Counted from the stretch's first letter, positions 53,995-63,333 are shown. The stretch is 64,000 bases of DNA from an uncultured Spartobacteria bacterium (GCA_903919125.1 CAIXGS010000045.1:57149-121148); one strand, 5' to 3'. A program made the numbers and translations. The notes: a model not told the origin generated them from the letters alone.

Positions 53995-55479
53995 TTATCT
54001 TCCAAAGTCCGATGGACGATCCTCCACAGCAGACGCCGCAACTGCGATGTCATCGAAGGGTTCAATTTTTCCAGCGCTCTCCTGCGTGGTCTCGTGTCCC
54101 TTCCCCGCAATGAGCACGATATCCCGTGGGCCAGCCGAGGCAATCGCCCTAACAATCGCCGTCTTGCGGTCCAAAATGACTTCGTGATTCAGCATCCGCA
54201 TCCCTCGGGTGATGTCAGCCGCGATGGCCTCGGGGCTCTCGCTGCGCGGGTTGTCGGAAGTCACAATGACCCAGTCCGACATTTCCTCAGCCGCCTGCCC
54301 CATGAGCGGTCGCTTGCCAGTGTCGCGATCGCCGCCGCAGCCGAAAACCGTGACGATGTGACTGGGATCAAGGTCGCGCAAAGTCCGCAGCACGTTGCGG
54401 AGCGCGTCGTCGGTGTGAGCGTAATCGACGAACACACGGAAAGAACGTTTGCCGGGTACAGGCTGGAGGCGTCCGGGGACGGGAGGGGCCGTGGAAAGCG
54501 CTTGGACAGCGGTGCGCACGTCTACGCCCATGGCATGTGCGGCGGCGAGGGCACCGAGGGCGTTAAGGATGTTGAACGTTCCGATCAGAGGCAAACGCAC
54601 AAGCCACGAGCGGCCCACGGCATCGAGCTGGAAATTACTTCCATTGAGATCACTCCGGCAATTACTCGCACGAAAATCCGCGCGCGTGCCCAATCCGAAT
54701 CCGATCGTTGGAATGTCCAGTTTCTGGGCACGCCCTTGAAGTAGAGCACCGTAGCGGTCGTCCACATTAAGCACGGCGACGCCCTGCTTGAAACGCTGAG
54801 ATCCCAGCCCAGTGATCAGGCCTGCTTTGGCTTCAAAATACGCGTCCATGCTCCCGTGATAATCCAGATGATCTTGGGTTAGATTCGTGAACACAACCGC
54901 GTCAAAATCCACTCCCTCGACACGGCGCTGGGAAACAGCATGCGAACTCACCTCTAGCGCGACGCTTTTGCAACCCGCGTCCCGCATCTGCGCCAGCAAC
55001 TCCTGCATCTCCAGCGAATCCGGCGTGGTGCGAGATGCTGGTAGCGTTCGCTCCCCAATTTGGTAGCGCACCGTTCCCACCAAACCACAGCGCAACTGAG
55101 CGACGTCACAAATGTGCTGGAGCAAAAATGAGGTGGTCGTTTTGCCATTCGTCCCGGTCACTCCGGCGACCTTCATTCCAGCAGAAGGACGATCAAAGAA
55201 CGCGCAGGCCAGTTCAGCCAAGGCCCGCCGCGCGTCCTTCACCAAAATACTCGTATACGGGCCGCCCTTAACTTCCTCCTCGGCGACCACCGCCACCGCT
55301 CCCCGCATCACAGCGTCCGTCACAAAATCAGTCCCCTTGGCTCGGGTCCCAGTGACCGCAACAAAAACACACCCCAGTTTAGCCTTGCGAGAATCCACAC
55401 AAAGCCCAGAGACATCCATCTCCACGCCACCATAAACCCCTACCGAACTGATTTTTGCTAAAAGCTGTCCTAATTTCAT
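53995..55479 (-). CDS. murE: UDP-MurNAc-L-Ala-D-Glu--meso-DAP ligase MurE
   Basis: 494 residues. MurE adds the third stem residue. Motifs: CVDSRKAKLGCVFVAVTGT, AGVTGTNGKTTTSFLLQHI (P-loop), TNLTQDHLDYHGSM, FVDYAHTDDALRNVL and VTSDNPRSESPEAIA. The DNPR sequence is the marker of meso-diaminopimelate-adding MurE, so DAP-type peptidoglycan is predicted. It overlaps ftsI by 4 bases. Confidence 0.96.
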   Translation of the reverse strand: MKLGQLLAKISSVGVYGGVEMDVSGLCVDSRKAKLGCVFVAVTGTRAKGTDFVTDAVMRGAVAVVAEEEVKGGPYTSILVKDARRALAELACAFFDRPSAGMKVAGVTGTNGKTTTSFLLQHICDVAQLRCGLVGTVRYQIGERTLPASRTTPDSLEMQELLAQMRDAGCKSVALEVSSHAVSQRRVEGVDFDAVVFTNLTQDHLDYHGSMDAYFEAKAGLITGLGSQRFKQGVAVLNVDDRYGALLQGRAQKLDIPTIGFGLGTRADFRASNCRSDLNGSNFQLDAVGRSWLVRLPLIGTFNILNALGALAAAHAMGVDVRTAVQALSTAPPVPGRLQPVPGKRSFRVFVDYAHTDDALRNVLRTLRDLDPSHIVTVFGCGGDRDTGKRPLMGQAAEEMSDWVIVTSDNPRSESPEAIAADITRGMRMLNHEVILDRKTAIVRAIASAGPRDIVLIAGKGHETTQESAGKIEPFDDIAVAASAVEDRPSDFGR

Positions 55480-57269
55480 TGCCCACTCCCCCTTTTGTTC
55501 TCCACCAACGAACCACCCACCTTTAAAAATTCGGTCTTCGGCACCAAATTAAGGTGTCGCGCCGCTCGTTGCGCAATTTTTGAAAAAATCGGCCCAGCAA
55601 TGTATCCTCCATAGTAGGGGATATTCCCCGGAATGGGCTCGTCCAAGATGACCAGTGCGCACAACTCTGGCTTATCCGCCGGTAGAAAGCCCGCAAACGA
55701 AACCAAATACTTGCCGCGCTCATAACCGCCTCCAGGCGAGGTTTTTTGCGCGGTGCCTGTCTTTCCGGCGACCTCAAATCCCGGCACATGAGCCAATGGA
55801 GCAGTGCCCTTTTTACTGACAACTTCCTTCAACGCACTCACAAGTGGCTCAGCAACTTCAGGCGGCACTACCTGACGGACCTCAACCGGAGGATAACTTG
55901 CAAGCACCGCTCCAGAAGAATCACTAATGGATGAAATGATTTGCGGGGTCATCATTCTACCACGATTAGCAATAGTGCTCATGGCACTGATGACCTGCAT
56001 CGGCGTCGCTCCCACTTCGTGACCCATAGGAATATGGGTGATAGAGATTTTACTCCAACTCCTCGGCGAATGGACAATTCCGCCGATCTCACCAGGCAAT
56101 TGGATCCCAGTGCGATCCCCAAAACCAAAGCGCTTAATGTACTCGTACAACCTTTGATCCCCCAACATGATACCCAGCTTTGCCACGCCAATATTGCTGG
56201 ACTTCACCACGATGTCATTCACCGTCAGATCGCCATAACCATGGTGGCTGTCGTGTAACGTGGTGCCCCCGTACATGAAGCGGCCATGTTCACAATAAAT
56301 ACTCGTCTCCGGACGCACCAGTTTGCAGTCCAGTGCAGCGGCCGAGGTTACCACCTTGAAAGTCGAACCGGGCTCGATCATGTCCATGATCGCCCGATTT
56401 TTGCGCGACTCGTCCGCCACGCCTTCTCTTTGGTTGAGGTCGTAATGCGGGCGATTGGCCATTGCGAGTACCTCGCCAGTCCCGGGGCGCATCACAATGC
56501 ATGTGATCATTTTTGGCCTGAACTGTTTTACCGCAGCGTCCAACTCCGACTCCACAATGTCCTGCAAAACCATGTCCACAGTCAGCCTAACGTTCGCCCC
56601 ATCACGCGCGGGGCGCTCCATCCGGCGAAACGCGACCATTTCTTTCCCTGTACGATCGTGTTCGCTATAACGAAAACCGTCATGACCTTTAAGCCATTCC
56701 TCCATAGAGCGTTCCACGCCCTCCACCCCCTTGTTTTCCCGATTCACAAACCCCACCACGTGACAAAGCATGTCCCCGTTTGGATAAACCCGAACTGAGT
56801 CCTGCTCAAAAACCAGTCCCCTCACATTTTTGCTCGCAGCCTCGGTGCGTAACGCTTCAGCGACCTGCTCAGGAACCTCCCGTTTGATTACAATGTACGG
56901 AGCGGGCCGCATCTTGTTTTCAGTCGCATCCCATTTCTGACGGGTTAGCTTCTCCTGAAGTTGCCCCAAGGGGATCTGTAAATGCTTGGAAAGTAGCTCC
57001 AAGAGTATCTCTGGCCGCTTCACCACACTCGCGTCCACCACCACTGTTTTCACAGGTTCATTCGACGCCAGAGGAACCCCGTTAACGTCCATCACAGCGC
57101 CGCGCCGCGAGTAAATCGTCTGCCTCGCGCAGTGCTTCTCTGTCGCAATCGCCTTATAGTAATCAGCACGATTGACTTGCAGGTCCAAGAGCCTCCATGA
57201 AAACACGGTAAACCCCAGGGCCATCAAGCCCCCGAGCCACAACGCGCGTTTTCTGGATGAAACTCCCAT
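55476..57269 (-). CDS. ftsI: Septal transpeptidase FtsI (PBP3, class B)
   Basis: 597 residues. One N-terminal membrane span (about 9-26), a class B dimerisation domain (RRGAVMDVNGVPLASN, GFVNRENKGVEGVERSMEEW) and a transpeptidase domain with EPGSTFKVV (SxxK nucleophile), KSSNIGVAKLG (SxN) and VAGKTGTAQK (KTG). It crosslinks septal peptidoglycan together with FtsW. No PASTA domain. It directly abuts the ftsL stop (stop and start adjoin) and overlaps murE by 4 bases. Confidence 0.96.
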   Translation of the reverse strand: MGVSSRKRALWLGGLMALGFTVFSWRLLDLQVNRADYYKAIATEKHCARQTIYSRRGAVMDVNGVPLASNEPVKTVVVDASVVKRPEILLELLSKHLQIPLGQLQEKLTRQKWDATENKMRPAPYIVIKREVPEQVAEALRTEAASKNVRGLVFEQDSVRVYPNGDMLCHVVGFVNRENKGVEGVERSMEEWLKGHDGFRYSEHDRTGKEMVAFRRMERPARDGANVRLTVDMVLQDIVESELDAAVKQFRPKMITCIVMRPGTGEVLAMANRPHYDLNQREGVADESRKNRAIMDMIEPGSTFKVVTSAAALDCKLVRPETSIYCEHGRFMYGGTTLHDSHHGYGDLTVNDIVVKSSNIGVAKLGIMLGDQRLYEYIKRFGFGDRTGIQLPGEIGGIVHSPRSWSKISITHIPMGHEVGATPMQVISAMSTIANRGRMMTPQIISSISDSSGAVLASYPPVEVRQVVPPEVAEPLVSALKEVVSKKGTAPLAHVPGFEVAGKTGTAQKTSPGGGYERGKYLVSFAGFLPADKPELCALVILDEPIPGNIPYYGGYIAGPIFSKIAQRAARHLNLVPKTEFLKVGGSLVENKRGSGQ

Positions 57270-57650
57270 TTAGCGATTTGGTTGCAAGTTGGATACCGTC
57301 CGAACCTGAGTCTCCCTGGGCGCGGCGGCTGGCTCTGGCATGCGAACCACTAGGGTGTCCGCCACCGGTGTTAAGCGTGCAAACGCCTCTTTATCAACAA
57401 TCTGACGCTTCCGCAGGGAATCAAAAGACGACATCTTCGCAATTCGCGAAGTCACCACCTCATCCCGGGTGCTGATCGCCAGCAATTCCCGCTCGAGTTC
57501 CTTTTTTCGCTGCCCGCAGCGGTGCAGTTCGTTTTTGGCGTCCACATAGTAGAGGGAGCCGCCCCCGATAGTCACCAGCACGACAATGGCCGTGAAGATT
57601 TTAGCGACGGGCAGTAGATTTGCGTTTTTGCGCCGATTGGGAGACATCAT
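57270..57650 (-). CDS. ftsL: FtsL-like small divisome protein
   Basis: 126 residues from the ATG at 57650 (a second ATG follows at once); the frame to 57746 runs into rsmH. Basic N-terminus, one membrane span (about 13-36: LLPVAKIFTAIVVLVTIGGG), then a heptad-like charged helix (KNELHRCGQRKKELERELLA) and a Pro-rich tail. Sequence identity to FtsL is low, as always, but topology, size and position between rsmH and ftsI fit FtsL, which bridges FtsQ and FtsWI. Confidence 0.8.
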   Translation of the reverse strand: MMSPNRRKNANLLPVAKIFTAIVVLVTIGGGSLYYVDAKNELHRCGQRKKELERELLAISTRDEVVTSRIAKMSSFDSLRKRQIVDKEAFARLTPVADTLVVRMPEPAAAPRETQVRTVSNLQPNR

Positions 57651-57687
57651 GGGGTGGGTGGAGTAACAAATTGGGGCGCATCGCCTC

Positions 57688-58677
57688 TCAACAACGCGCC
57701 AGTCTGTGGGGCAGTCCGAGTCGCTCCACCACTCGCAGCTTTGCACTGCGGGAGCGGGGATTAACTCGCTGCTCTAACTCTTTAGCAACTAGGGGTTTCG
57801 TGGTAATTTTTCTGAAAATACACTCTGGATTTTCGCGCGGCCCAGTCCACTCGGGGCGATCCAATGTCGGAGTAGAGCGTCTCAAAAAGGCCTGCTTCAC
57901 GATGCGATCTTCCAGCGAATGAAAGGTGATCACCGCCAAACGTCCCCCTGGGTTCAACAGTCCGCCCAGATGCTCCAAAACCTGCTCTAACACCTCAAGC
58001 TCTCGGTTCACTGCAATACGCAGCCCCTGAAACACTTTGGTGGCCGGATGAGTCCGCCCCCGTCGCGGCGAAACTGCCTCAACAGCCGCCGCAAGTTCCA
58101 ATGTGGTGCGAAACGGACGCACCAAGCGATCCTTCACCAAGCGGGCCGCGATCCGCCGCGCTTGGGGTTCCTCCCCGTATTCCTTGAAAATCCGCTCCAA
58201 CTGACTAGCGCCCGCAGTGTTCACCAAATCTGCGGCCGTCACCGGTCCCTGCGGATTCATGCGCATGTCCAGCGGCCCGTCGGCTTGAAATGAAAACCCA
58301 CGCGCCGCCGTATCCAGTTGATGCGAAGAGACTCCCAAGTCCAACAGAAAGCCGTCTACCGCCTCAATTCCAAGACCAGCCAAAACCGAGCGAACCTCCC
58401 CAAAATTCGAACGGACCGCACGGAATTGCCGAGCAAATACACTCAATCTGGCCGAGGCATACTCCACAGCGTTAGGATCTTGATCCAGTCCAACCACAGA
58501 CGCGCCGGCATTTAAGAGCAACTCCGAATGGCCGCCTCCGCCCAATGTGCAATCCACAAACAGCTTACCCTCCGCAGGCAAAAGCGCCTCCAGCACCTCC
58601 TGTGGAAGCACAGGCGCATGATACTCATAAGCATGGGATTGCGTCGTGGAGTGAGGGGGTTCCATAGTCGCGATCAT
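57688..58677 (-). CDS. rsmH: 16S rRNA (cytosine-1402-N4)-methyltransferase RsmH
   Basis: 329 residues (MraW). It methylates C1402 in the ribosomal P site. Motifs: YHAPVLPQEVLEAL, FVDCTLGGGGHSELLL (SAM motif I), VGLDQDPNAVEYA, GFLLDLGVSSHQLDTAARGFSF, LDMRMNPQ, FQGLRIAVNRELEVLE and VITFHSLEDRIVKQAF. It overlaps mraZ by 4 bases. Confidence 0.97.
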   Translation of the reverse strand: MIATMEPPHSTTQSHAYEYHAPVLPQEVLEALLPAEGKLFVDCTLGGGGHSELLLNAGASVVGLDQDPNAVEYASARLSVFARQFRAVRSNFGEVRSVLAGLGIEAVDGFLLDLGVSSHQLDTAARGFSFQADGPLDMRMNPQGPVTAADLVNTAGASQLERIFKEYGEEPQARRIAARLVKDRLVRPFRTTLELAAAVEAVSPRRGRTHPATKVFQGLRIAVNRELEVLEQVLEHLGGLLNPGGRLAVITFHSLEDRIVKQAFLRRSTPTLDRPEWTGPRENPECIFRKITTKPLVAKELEQRVNPRSRSAKLRVVERLGLPHRLARC

Positions 58678-59141
58678 AATCCGATCAGATCAGCCACTCG
58701 CTCGAAGGTGGACAGCTCCGCCTCCCGAGTGGCACTCCAGAGTGCCGGCGTCCACAGCTCAAAAGTGTCGTACGCCCCAACCAACATCACATCCCCCTGC
58801 AAACGAGCGTTTTTCGCCAACTCTTTAATCAATTCCTCCGGCACCACCATCCGCCCTTGCTTGTCTAAAACCACGTGCATCGCCTTCGAGAAAAAAAGAT
58901 GCACAAACATTTTACGATCCTTGGGCGTAATCGCTGGGTTGCTCGCCAGTTTGTCTCCCACCGCCCTAAACTGCTCCGGTGGCATGACTTTTACGAATTG
59001 CCCTGATCGGTCGGCGATGAGGTGAAACTCATCTGCTTCTGAAACGCGCCACCTTGCAGGAATGGTCAATCGGTTCTTTACGTCTAACGCATGACAGAAT
59101 TCTCCCGAGAAAACGGGGGTGGAATTCTGTGCAGGTATCAT
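58674..59141 (-). CDS. mraZ: Transcriptional regulator MraZ
   Basis: 155 residues. Doubled AbrB-like (SpoVT) DNA-binding protein that represses its own dcw promoter in several bacteria. Both half-domains are seen: ALDVKNRLTIPARWR and VVLDKQGRMVVPEELI. It is the first gene of the cluster. Upstream lies an array of 10 bp-spaced TGGNN boxes, so autoregulation is likely. A purine-poor leader precedes the start and shows no strong Shine-Dalgarno site. Confidence 0.95.
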   Translation of the reverse strand: MIPAQNSTPVFSGEFCHALDVKNRLTIPARWRVSEADEFHLIADRSGQFVKVMPPEQFRAVGDKLASNPAITPKDRKMFVHLFFSKAMHVVLDKQGRMVVPEELIKELAKNARLQGDVMLVGAYDTFELWTPALWSATREAELSTFERVADLIGL

Positions 59142-59228
59142 AAAGGAAGGAGTTTAAGAGGCGTTAAAAAATAATTTTACAAAGGAGTGAAGCGGGCAGA
59201 GGTTTGCGGACCTTTTCTAGGATTTTTG

Positions 59229-59273
59229 CACCACCACGCCCCACTTCTCCCCACTTTTTGCCACTCTTTCCCA
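59229..59273 (-). promoter_or_regulatory. Predicted MraZ operator: five 10-bp-spaced TGGNN boxes
   Basis: On the minus strand five boxes follow at an exact 10 bp period: TGGGA (59269-59273), TGGCA (59259-59263), TGGGG (59249-59253), TGGGG (59239-59243) and TGGTG (59229-59233). Known MraZ operators are direct TGGGN repeats with 5-base spacers, so the match is strong for at least the three TGGG boxes. The array lies about 90-130 bp upstream of mraZ. A TTGACC at 59278-59283 just upstream could be a -35 element, but no good -10 fits. Confidence 0.75.
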
Positions 59274-59402
59274 TTTGGGTCAATCTTCGCCCCAAGAGAA
59301 GTGCGTCTTTTTTTTTGAAAATGCGTCCGCCCAGCGCACCCCCAACGATTCCGCCTTTTGGCCGAGACACAAAAAGGCCGTCCCCTCGCTTTTTCACCCG
59401 TT

Positions 59403-59432
59403 CGCCAACCTCCGCCAACCTCCGCCAGCCCC
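59403..59432 (-). repeat. Second 10-bp tandem repeat upstream of mraZ
   Basis: Three copies of a 10 bp unit, read on the minus strand as TGGCG boxes at 59423-59427, 59413-59417 and 59403-59407. Period and TGG core match the nearby MraZ array, about 130 bp further downstream. It may be an auxiliary operator or a degenerate copy. 59280-59402, between the arrays, includes an A/T run at 59308-59320 and nothing else I recognise. Confidence 0.5.
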
Positions 59433-59472
59433 CTAAACTGCCACCACACCCTGTCAGGCCTGTCGCCTTAAA

Positions 59473-60144
59473 CTACCCCCCGTGCCGCCGACGCCATTCC
59501 ACCCGCACCTCGCCCATCATCCCCACAATCCCACCACGCACCGCAAAAAGCCGCTCACGCAACTGCCGGTCACGTATCCGGCCGAAAGCCTTTTCCCGAT
59601 GTAACTCGGCGTATGCGTTGAGCGCCAAAGTCGCAGCTCTCAGCGCCCGCTTCAAATACGCCAGCGTCATTCCCAGCTCGGCCCCCTCCAAATCGCTCAA
59701 CGCAGCCGCTAACTTTCCGCCCAGGATGCAAATCTGCTTAGAGAGCTCCACCGCGGCAGGGTGGGTGGCCACAGCTGGCCCTCTCGCCGAAAGCGCCTCA
59801 TCCAGCCACAAAGTCAGCTCAAAAGACGCCTGATACAGCGGATGAACCTCTAAATCATCATGGCCTCCGGCGTCTTCCATCACCTGCGCCAATGCCTCTT
59901 CGTCCCATTCCTCTTCCCCAACCACTTCCATCTCCAAACCGCTTTGCTCACACAAAGCCTCTTCCTCAGTCTCAAAATCCGTCCAACCCATCGCTCTGGC
60001 AATCAAGCTCTCCCGATCAGGATGATCCCCGTACCGATCCAACAGCTCTAAGTACAACTCCGTGCGCTTGTCTTGTTTACGAAGAAAACGCTCCCAATCG
60101 TACTCATCCCACACCCGCTCCGGCTGCTTTGGATCATCGGACAT
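59473..60144 (-). CDS. Acidic cytoplasmic protein of unknown function upstream of mraZ
   Basis: 223 residues, no signal or membrane segment. The first half is strongly acidic (EYDWERFLRKQDKRTELYLE, then EVVGEEEWDEEALAQVMED); the second half is helical (GGKLAAALSDLEGAELGM, AATLALNAYAELHREKAFG) and ends basic (VRVEWRRRHGG). No family recognised. Codon use matches the neighbours, so it is a real gene. It lies on the same strand as mraZ, 331 bp upstream, with the MraZ boxes in between. Confidence 0.75.
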   Translation of the reverse strand: MSDDPKQPERVWDEYDWERFLRKQDKRTELYLELLDRYGDHPDRESLIARAMGWTDFETEEEALCEQSGLEMEVVGEEEWDEEALAQVMEDAGGHDDLEVHPLYQASFELTLWLDEALSARGPAVATHPAAVELSKQICILGGKLAAALSDLEGAELGMTLAYLKRALRAATLALNAYAELHREKAFGRIRDRQLRERLFAVRGGIVGMMGEVRVEWRRRHGG

Positions 60145-60209
60145 GACCCCCTTTCTCCCTAGACCCCGCCCCTGTGTAAACCGCTTTTTTCAACAAGCAC
60201 CAAAGAATT

Positions 60210-61307
60210 TCACGTTCCAAGCACCTCCACAGAGGCGGGCGCCGGCGCAAGGGTCTGGCGCCGCAGCTGGCCGCAAGCCGCCGCGATGTCGTGCCCCTTC
60301 TCCCGGCGGATCGTCGCCGTCACGCCACCGCGCCGAAGCACCGCCATAAAGGCATCCTGACGAGCCTCCTCAGGACGCCTCCATTCTAGCCCATCCACGA
60401 CATTGTACGGAATACAATTCACCTTAGCATCAACCCGCCGAGCTACTTGCACCAAAGCTTCGGCGTCTTCCTCCCGGTCGTTCACCTCTCGGATTAAGAT
60501 GTACTCAAACGTAATCCTCTGCTTTCTACGCTCTGCAAAGTACTCGCACGCTTCAAGTAACACCTCCAGGGGATACTTGCGATTCACAGGCATGATTTGC
60601 TCACGCACCTCGTTTCGGGCTCCATGCAACGATACCGCAAGGCGCACCTGCATAGGTAATTCCGCCAACAACTTGATCTGTGGTGGCAACCCGCTGGTTG
60701 ATATCGTGATATGCCGGGCTCCAATTCCCACTCCCCATGGCGCGTTCAGAATCTCCAATGCCGTCTGCAAATTCTTGAAGTTCGCCAACGGTTCCCCCAT
60801 TCCCATAAAAACCAAATTGCTAACACGCTCACCACAAAGCTTCTCCACACAGACAATTTGTTCCACAATCTCTCCCGCTGACAAATTACGCGCCCATCCG
60901 TCCAATCCGCTTGCACAAAACTTACACCCGTAAGCGCACCCGACCTGGGTCGAGACGCACAGTGTGCGGCGGTCTGATGCATCTCCATAAAGTGCTGGAG
61001 ATGCGGGAATAAGCACTGATTCTATCAGCGCACTGTCCCCCAACTTAAACAGATATTTGCGAGTCGTATCCTCCGATCCCAACGTTCGTACGGGCTCCAA
61101 GGCGTGCATTATAAAATCCTGCGACAGAGTCGTCCTCAGCCCCGCGGGCAGATTGGTCATAGACTCAAAACTCTGCGCCCGCTTGACATACACCCACTCG
61201 AGAACCTGCTCCGCGCGGTAACTGGGGTGTCCACCCTCTTTCAACCGCTCTCCAAGCGCTTGCAGCGTCACCCCAAAAATCGATTCGTGTTTCTCAACTC
61301 CACTCAT
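60210..61307 (-). CDS. rlmN: 23S rRNA A2503 / tRNA A37 C2-methyltransferase RlmN
   Basis: 365 residues from the ATG at 61307, fitting the family; the frame to 61472 would overlap the divergent gene. Radical SAM enzyme with the cluster motif CAYGCKFCASGLDG (CxxxCxxC), LVFMGMGEPLANF, ISTSGLPPQI, AVSLHGARNEVREQIMPVN, and the C-terminal catalytic cysteine region IRREKGHDIAAACGQL. It methylates A2503 of 23S rRNA. Confidence 0.95.
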   Translation of the reverse strand: MSGVEKHESIFGVTLQALGERLKEGGHPSYRAEQVLEWVYVKRAQSFESMTNLPAGLRTTLSQDFIMHALEPVRTLGSEDTTRKYLFKLGDSALIESVLIPASPALYGDASDRRTLCVSTQVGCAYGCKFCASGLDGWARNLSAGEIVEQIVCVEKLCGERVSNLVFMGMGEPLANFKNLQTALEILNAPWGVGIGARHITISTSGLPPQIKLLAELPMQVRLAVSLHGARNEVREQIMPVNRKYPLEVLLEACEYFAERRKQRITFEYILIREVNDREEDAEALVQVARRVDAKVNCIPYNVVDGLEWRRPEEARQDAFMAVLRRGGVTATIRREKGHDIAAACGQLRRQTLAPAPASVEVLGT

Positions 61308-61416
61308 CAAAACACTCTCCCCGAAACGACGCGCTCCGTCAAAAGGCCTTCGCAAAACACGCCCCTCCAATTTCAGCTTCCGGTTTTGAATCCGCCCCAT
61401 AACCTCCCTTCTCCTT

Positions 61417-61917
61417 ATGTTGAAGCCCTTCGAGATCTTCGCCAAAATCCCCAATGACATCGCCTCAGGCATCTTCGGGTTCCTCCACGAACACCAGAAG
61501 CCGCTCTACAAGTCCGCTTTAGAGACCCTGACAAAATCCAGAAACCTGCGCCCTGTGTTTCTCGAAAAAAAGCCCCGGACCGAACAATTCGCCTGGCTTA
61601 CTGAGCAAGTTCGCCGCCGCCAGAATGACTCGATGGCCGCCCACGTCCTCCAAATATGGCTCGTCGGTGCCCATAAGAACCTTCTCTGCGACTTCCTTGA
61701 CGGGTTCAATATTCCCCACGACGAAAATGGCACCGTAGAATCCCTCCCCGAATCCCCGGCTCGCGAGAAGTTGATGGAAGTAATTAACGGGCTCAGAACG
61801 AAATACGACAGCACGTTGCTCGCCATTTACATGAATACGTTCCAATCTCTGGACCCCTCTGCTTGGCCCACGCTCTCAGCTCTCATTGAAGAAGATCCCA
61901 CTCTTCAACTGCACTAA
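61417..61917 (+). CDS. Small cytoplasmic protein of unknown function
   Basis: 166 residues, start ATG at 61417, divergent to rlmN. Predicted helical, no signal peptide. Features: MLKPFEIFAKIPNDIASGIF, FLEKKPRTEQFAWLTEQVRR, HVLQIWLVGAHKNLLCDFLD and a C-terminal AIYMNTFQSLDPSAWPTL. Codon use fits the genome. I do not recognise a family; similar small proteins may be lineage-specific. It converges with the next gene, 21 bp apart. Confidence 0.75.
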   Translation: MLKPFEIFAKIPNDIASGIFGFLHEHQKPLYKSALETLTKSRNLRPVFLEKKPRTEQFAWLTEQVRRRQNDSMAAHVLQIWLVGAHKNLLCDFLDGFNIPHDENGTVESLPESPAREKLMEVINGLRTKYDSTLLAIYMNTFQSLDPSAWPTLSALIEEDPTLQLH

Positions 61918-61938
61918 CTAAAAAACCGGCCAGCCAAT

Positions 61939-63333
61939 TCAAGGCTCCAAGCGCACCGACTCTACCTCCACCGATTCGCCCGCCTTCAAAGCCTCGAAAC
62001 GCAGCGAAAGCCGCTGCAGCCCGCCCTTATACCCCGGCAATCCCTTCAGGCTGAAGCTTGACTCTCGGATCACCCCGCCCACAGGCATTTCGAAAACCGT
62101 ACTCCCCTCGGGCTCCTCCGAGCTGATACTCTTCCACGCGACCCGCAAGCGCCCCTGTTGCGCCTTCACTAACGCACTGATTTTTAAGGTCAAAGCCCCT
62201 TCCGCGCGCCAAAAAGTGAAAGGCCCATCCAGGACAATCACAGGCGATTGAGCCTGCACACGCCACGCCCCTTGCAACGGAAGTCCTCCGTCTACTCCCC
62301 CCCGCAAAGTCCACCCCAGACGTGTCCCCTCAAACTTATACTGAGGCAATCCACGCCCCTTCTCCCAGAACTGCACGAGCGAGCGGATTTCCTTCACCGT
62401 CCCTGGCACAAGCCGGAACTCATACTCATACTGAATGTTGTGATCGATATGCTCTAGGGCAATCGGCGCAAGGTAGCCTGTTGAGTTGTCCCGCGTGCCC
62501 TGTTTGGCCGGCTCTCCCGGCACTCCACCCTGTTTCCAAATTGTAGAGGCGGGCTGCCAAACCCCGAGTCCCCAGCCTTTTGCATCAATCATTGCAGCCC
62601 AGTGCTCCGTGGCTGAAAACGTTTTCCATGGCGGCCCCGGATCCACCCACTCGCTCAGCGCCCCTCCTGTGAAGGGCTTATCCCCAGCGTAAGTCACCGC
62701 CCTTGCAAATTCCCCATTCACATAAACCGCTGGAAGCTCCTGATGTCGTGCTTGATAAAACGCCTTATCTTCTCTGCGATTGGTCAGCTTGCACCGTACA
62801 TGGACGGACTTAGCCTCCAGTTGAATCCAGCTTTCTAACTCACAATCCCCCTCCACACCATCGAGAGGCCACTGCATCGGAACTAGTCGCGTGTACATTT
62901 CCGCCCCACTGTTGCGATGCTCCAAGACCCGAGCAGCGTTGCCGGCCCAATCCCCGGATTGCACCGGGTTCCAGCCCAGCCCCTTCCACGCTGGATGCGG
63001 CTGTTTCCCGTTGAAAACAAAGGGAATAGGCCCACTGTAAAACGACATTTGCACTTGCCGACCATGATCAAAATTATTGATCAATTCACGTCCGTCCGGC
63101 TTTCCCACCAAGGAGGTTATCGAGCCACCCATTCGTAAATCTACCCCCACCTTGATCTTATCGTTTTCCAAAAAGCTCATCTCCGGTTCGAGCCTTGGTG
63201 GCGCGCCGCAACTTCTCCCTACCGACAAATCGGCCGAAATCATCCCCAGTGCCGCCCAAATCCAAAGCGCTAAGCCTCGAAAACCTCGGGACACGAAAAC
63301 TTCAGACTCAAAAAGGGGATAGAGGGAATTCAC
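61939..63333 (-). CDS. Secreted protein, probable galactose-mutarotase-like beta-sandwich
   Basis: 464 residues. Possible N-terminal signal (about 18-43: RGFRGLALWIWAALGMISAD). The first half (ENDKIKVGVDLRMGGSITSL, QVQMSFYSGPIPF, WNPVQSGDWAGN) has the look of aldose-epimerase-like carbohydrate-binding folds common in Verrucomicrobiota hypothetical proteins. The second half looks like a beta-sandwich (WRVQAQSPVIVLDGPFTFW, LSLRFEALKAGESVEVESV). No catalytic residues can be assigned. A role with extracellular sugars is inferred. Confidence 0.7.
   Translation of the reverse strand: MNSLYPLFESEVFVSRGFRGLALWIWAALGMISADLSVGRSCGAPPRLEPEMSFLENDKIKVGVDLRMGGSITSLVGKPDGRELINNFDHGRQVQMSFYSGPIPFVFNGKQPHPAWKGLGWNPVQSGDWAGNAARVLEHRNSGAEMYTRLVPMQWPLDGVEGDCELESWIQLEAKSVHVRCKLTNRREDKAFYQARHQELPAVYVNGEFARAVTYAGDKPFTGGALSEWVDPGPPWKTFSATEHWAAMIDAKGWGLGVWQPASTIWKQGGVPGEPAKQGTRDNSTGYLAPIALEHIDHNIQYEYEFRLVPGTVKEIRSLVQFWEKGRGLPQYKFEGTRLGWTLRGGVDGGLPLQGAWRVQAQSPVIVLDGPFTFWRAEGALTLKISALVKAQQGRLRVAWKSISSEEPEGSTVFEMPVGGVIRESSFSLKGLPGYKGGLQRLSLRFEALKAGESVEVESVRLEP

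Noticed and set aside
59229..59432. CRISPR array or coding repeats upstream of mraZ.
   Set aside because: The repeat unit is only 10 bp, without spacers; position and TGG core fit an MraZ operator.
59204..59833. 209-residue plus-strand frame over the mraZ upstream region.
   Set aside because: It runs antisense through the operator repeats and the unknown acidic gene; Pro/Ser/Arg-rich shadow translation.
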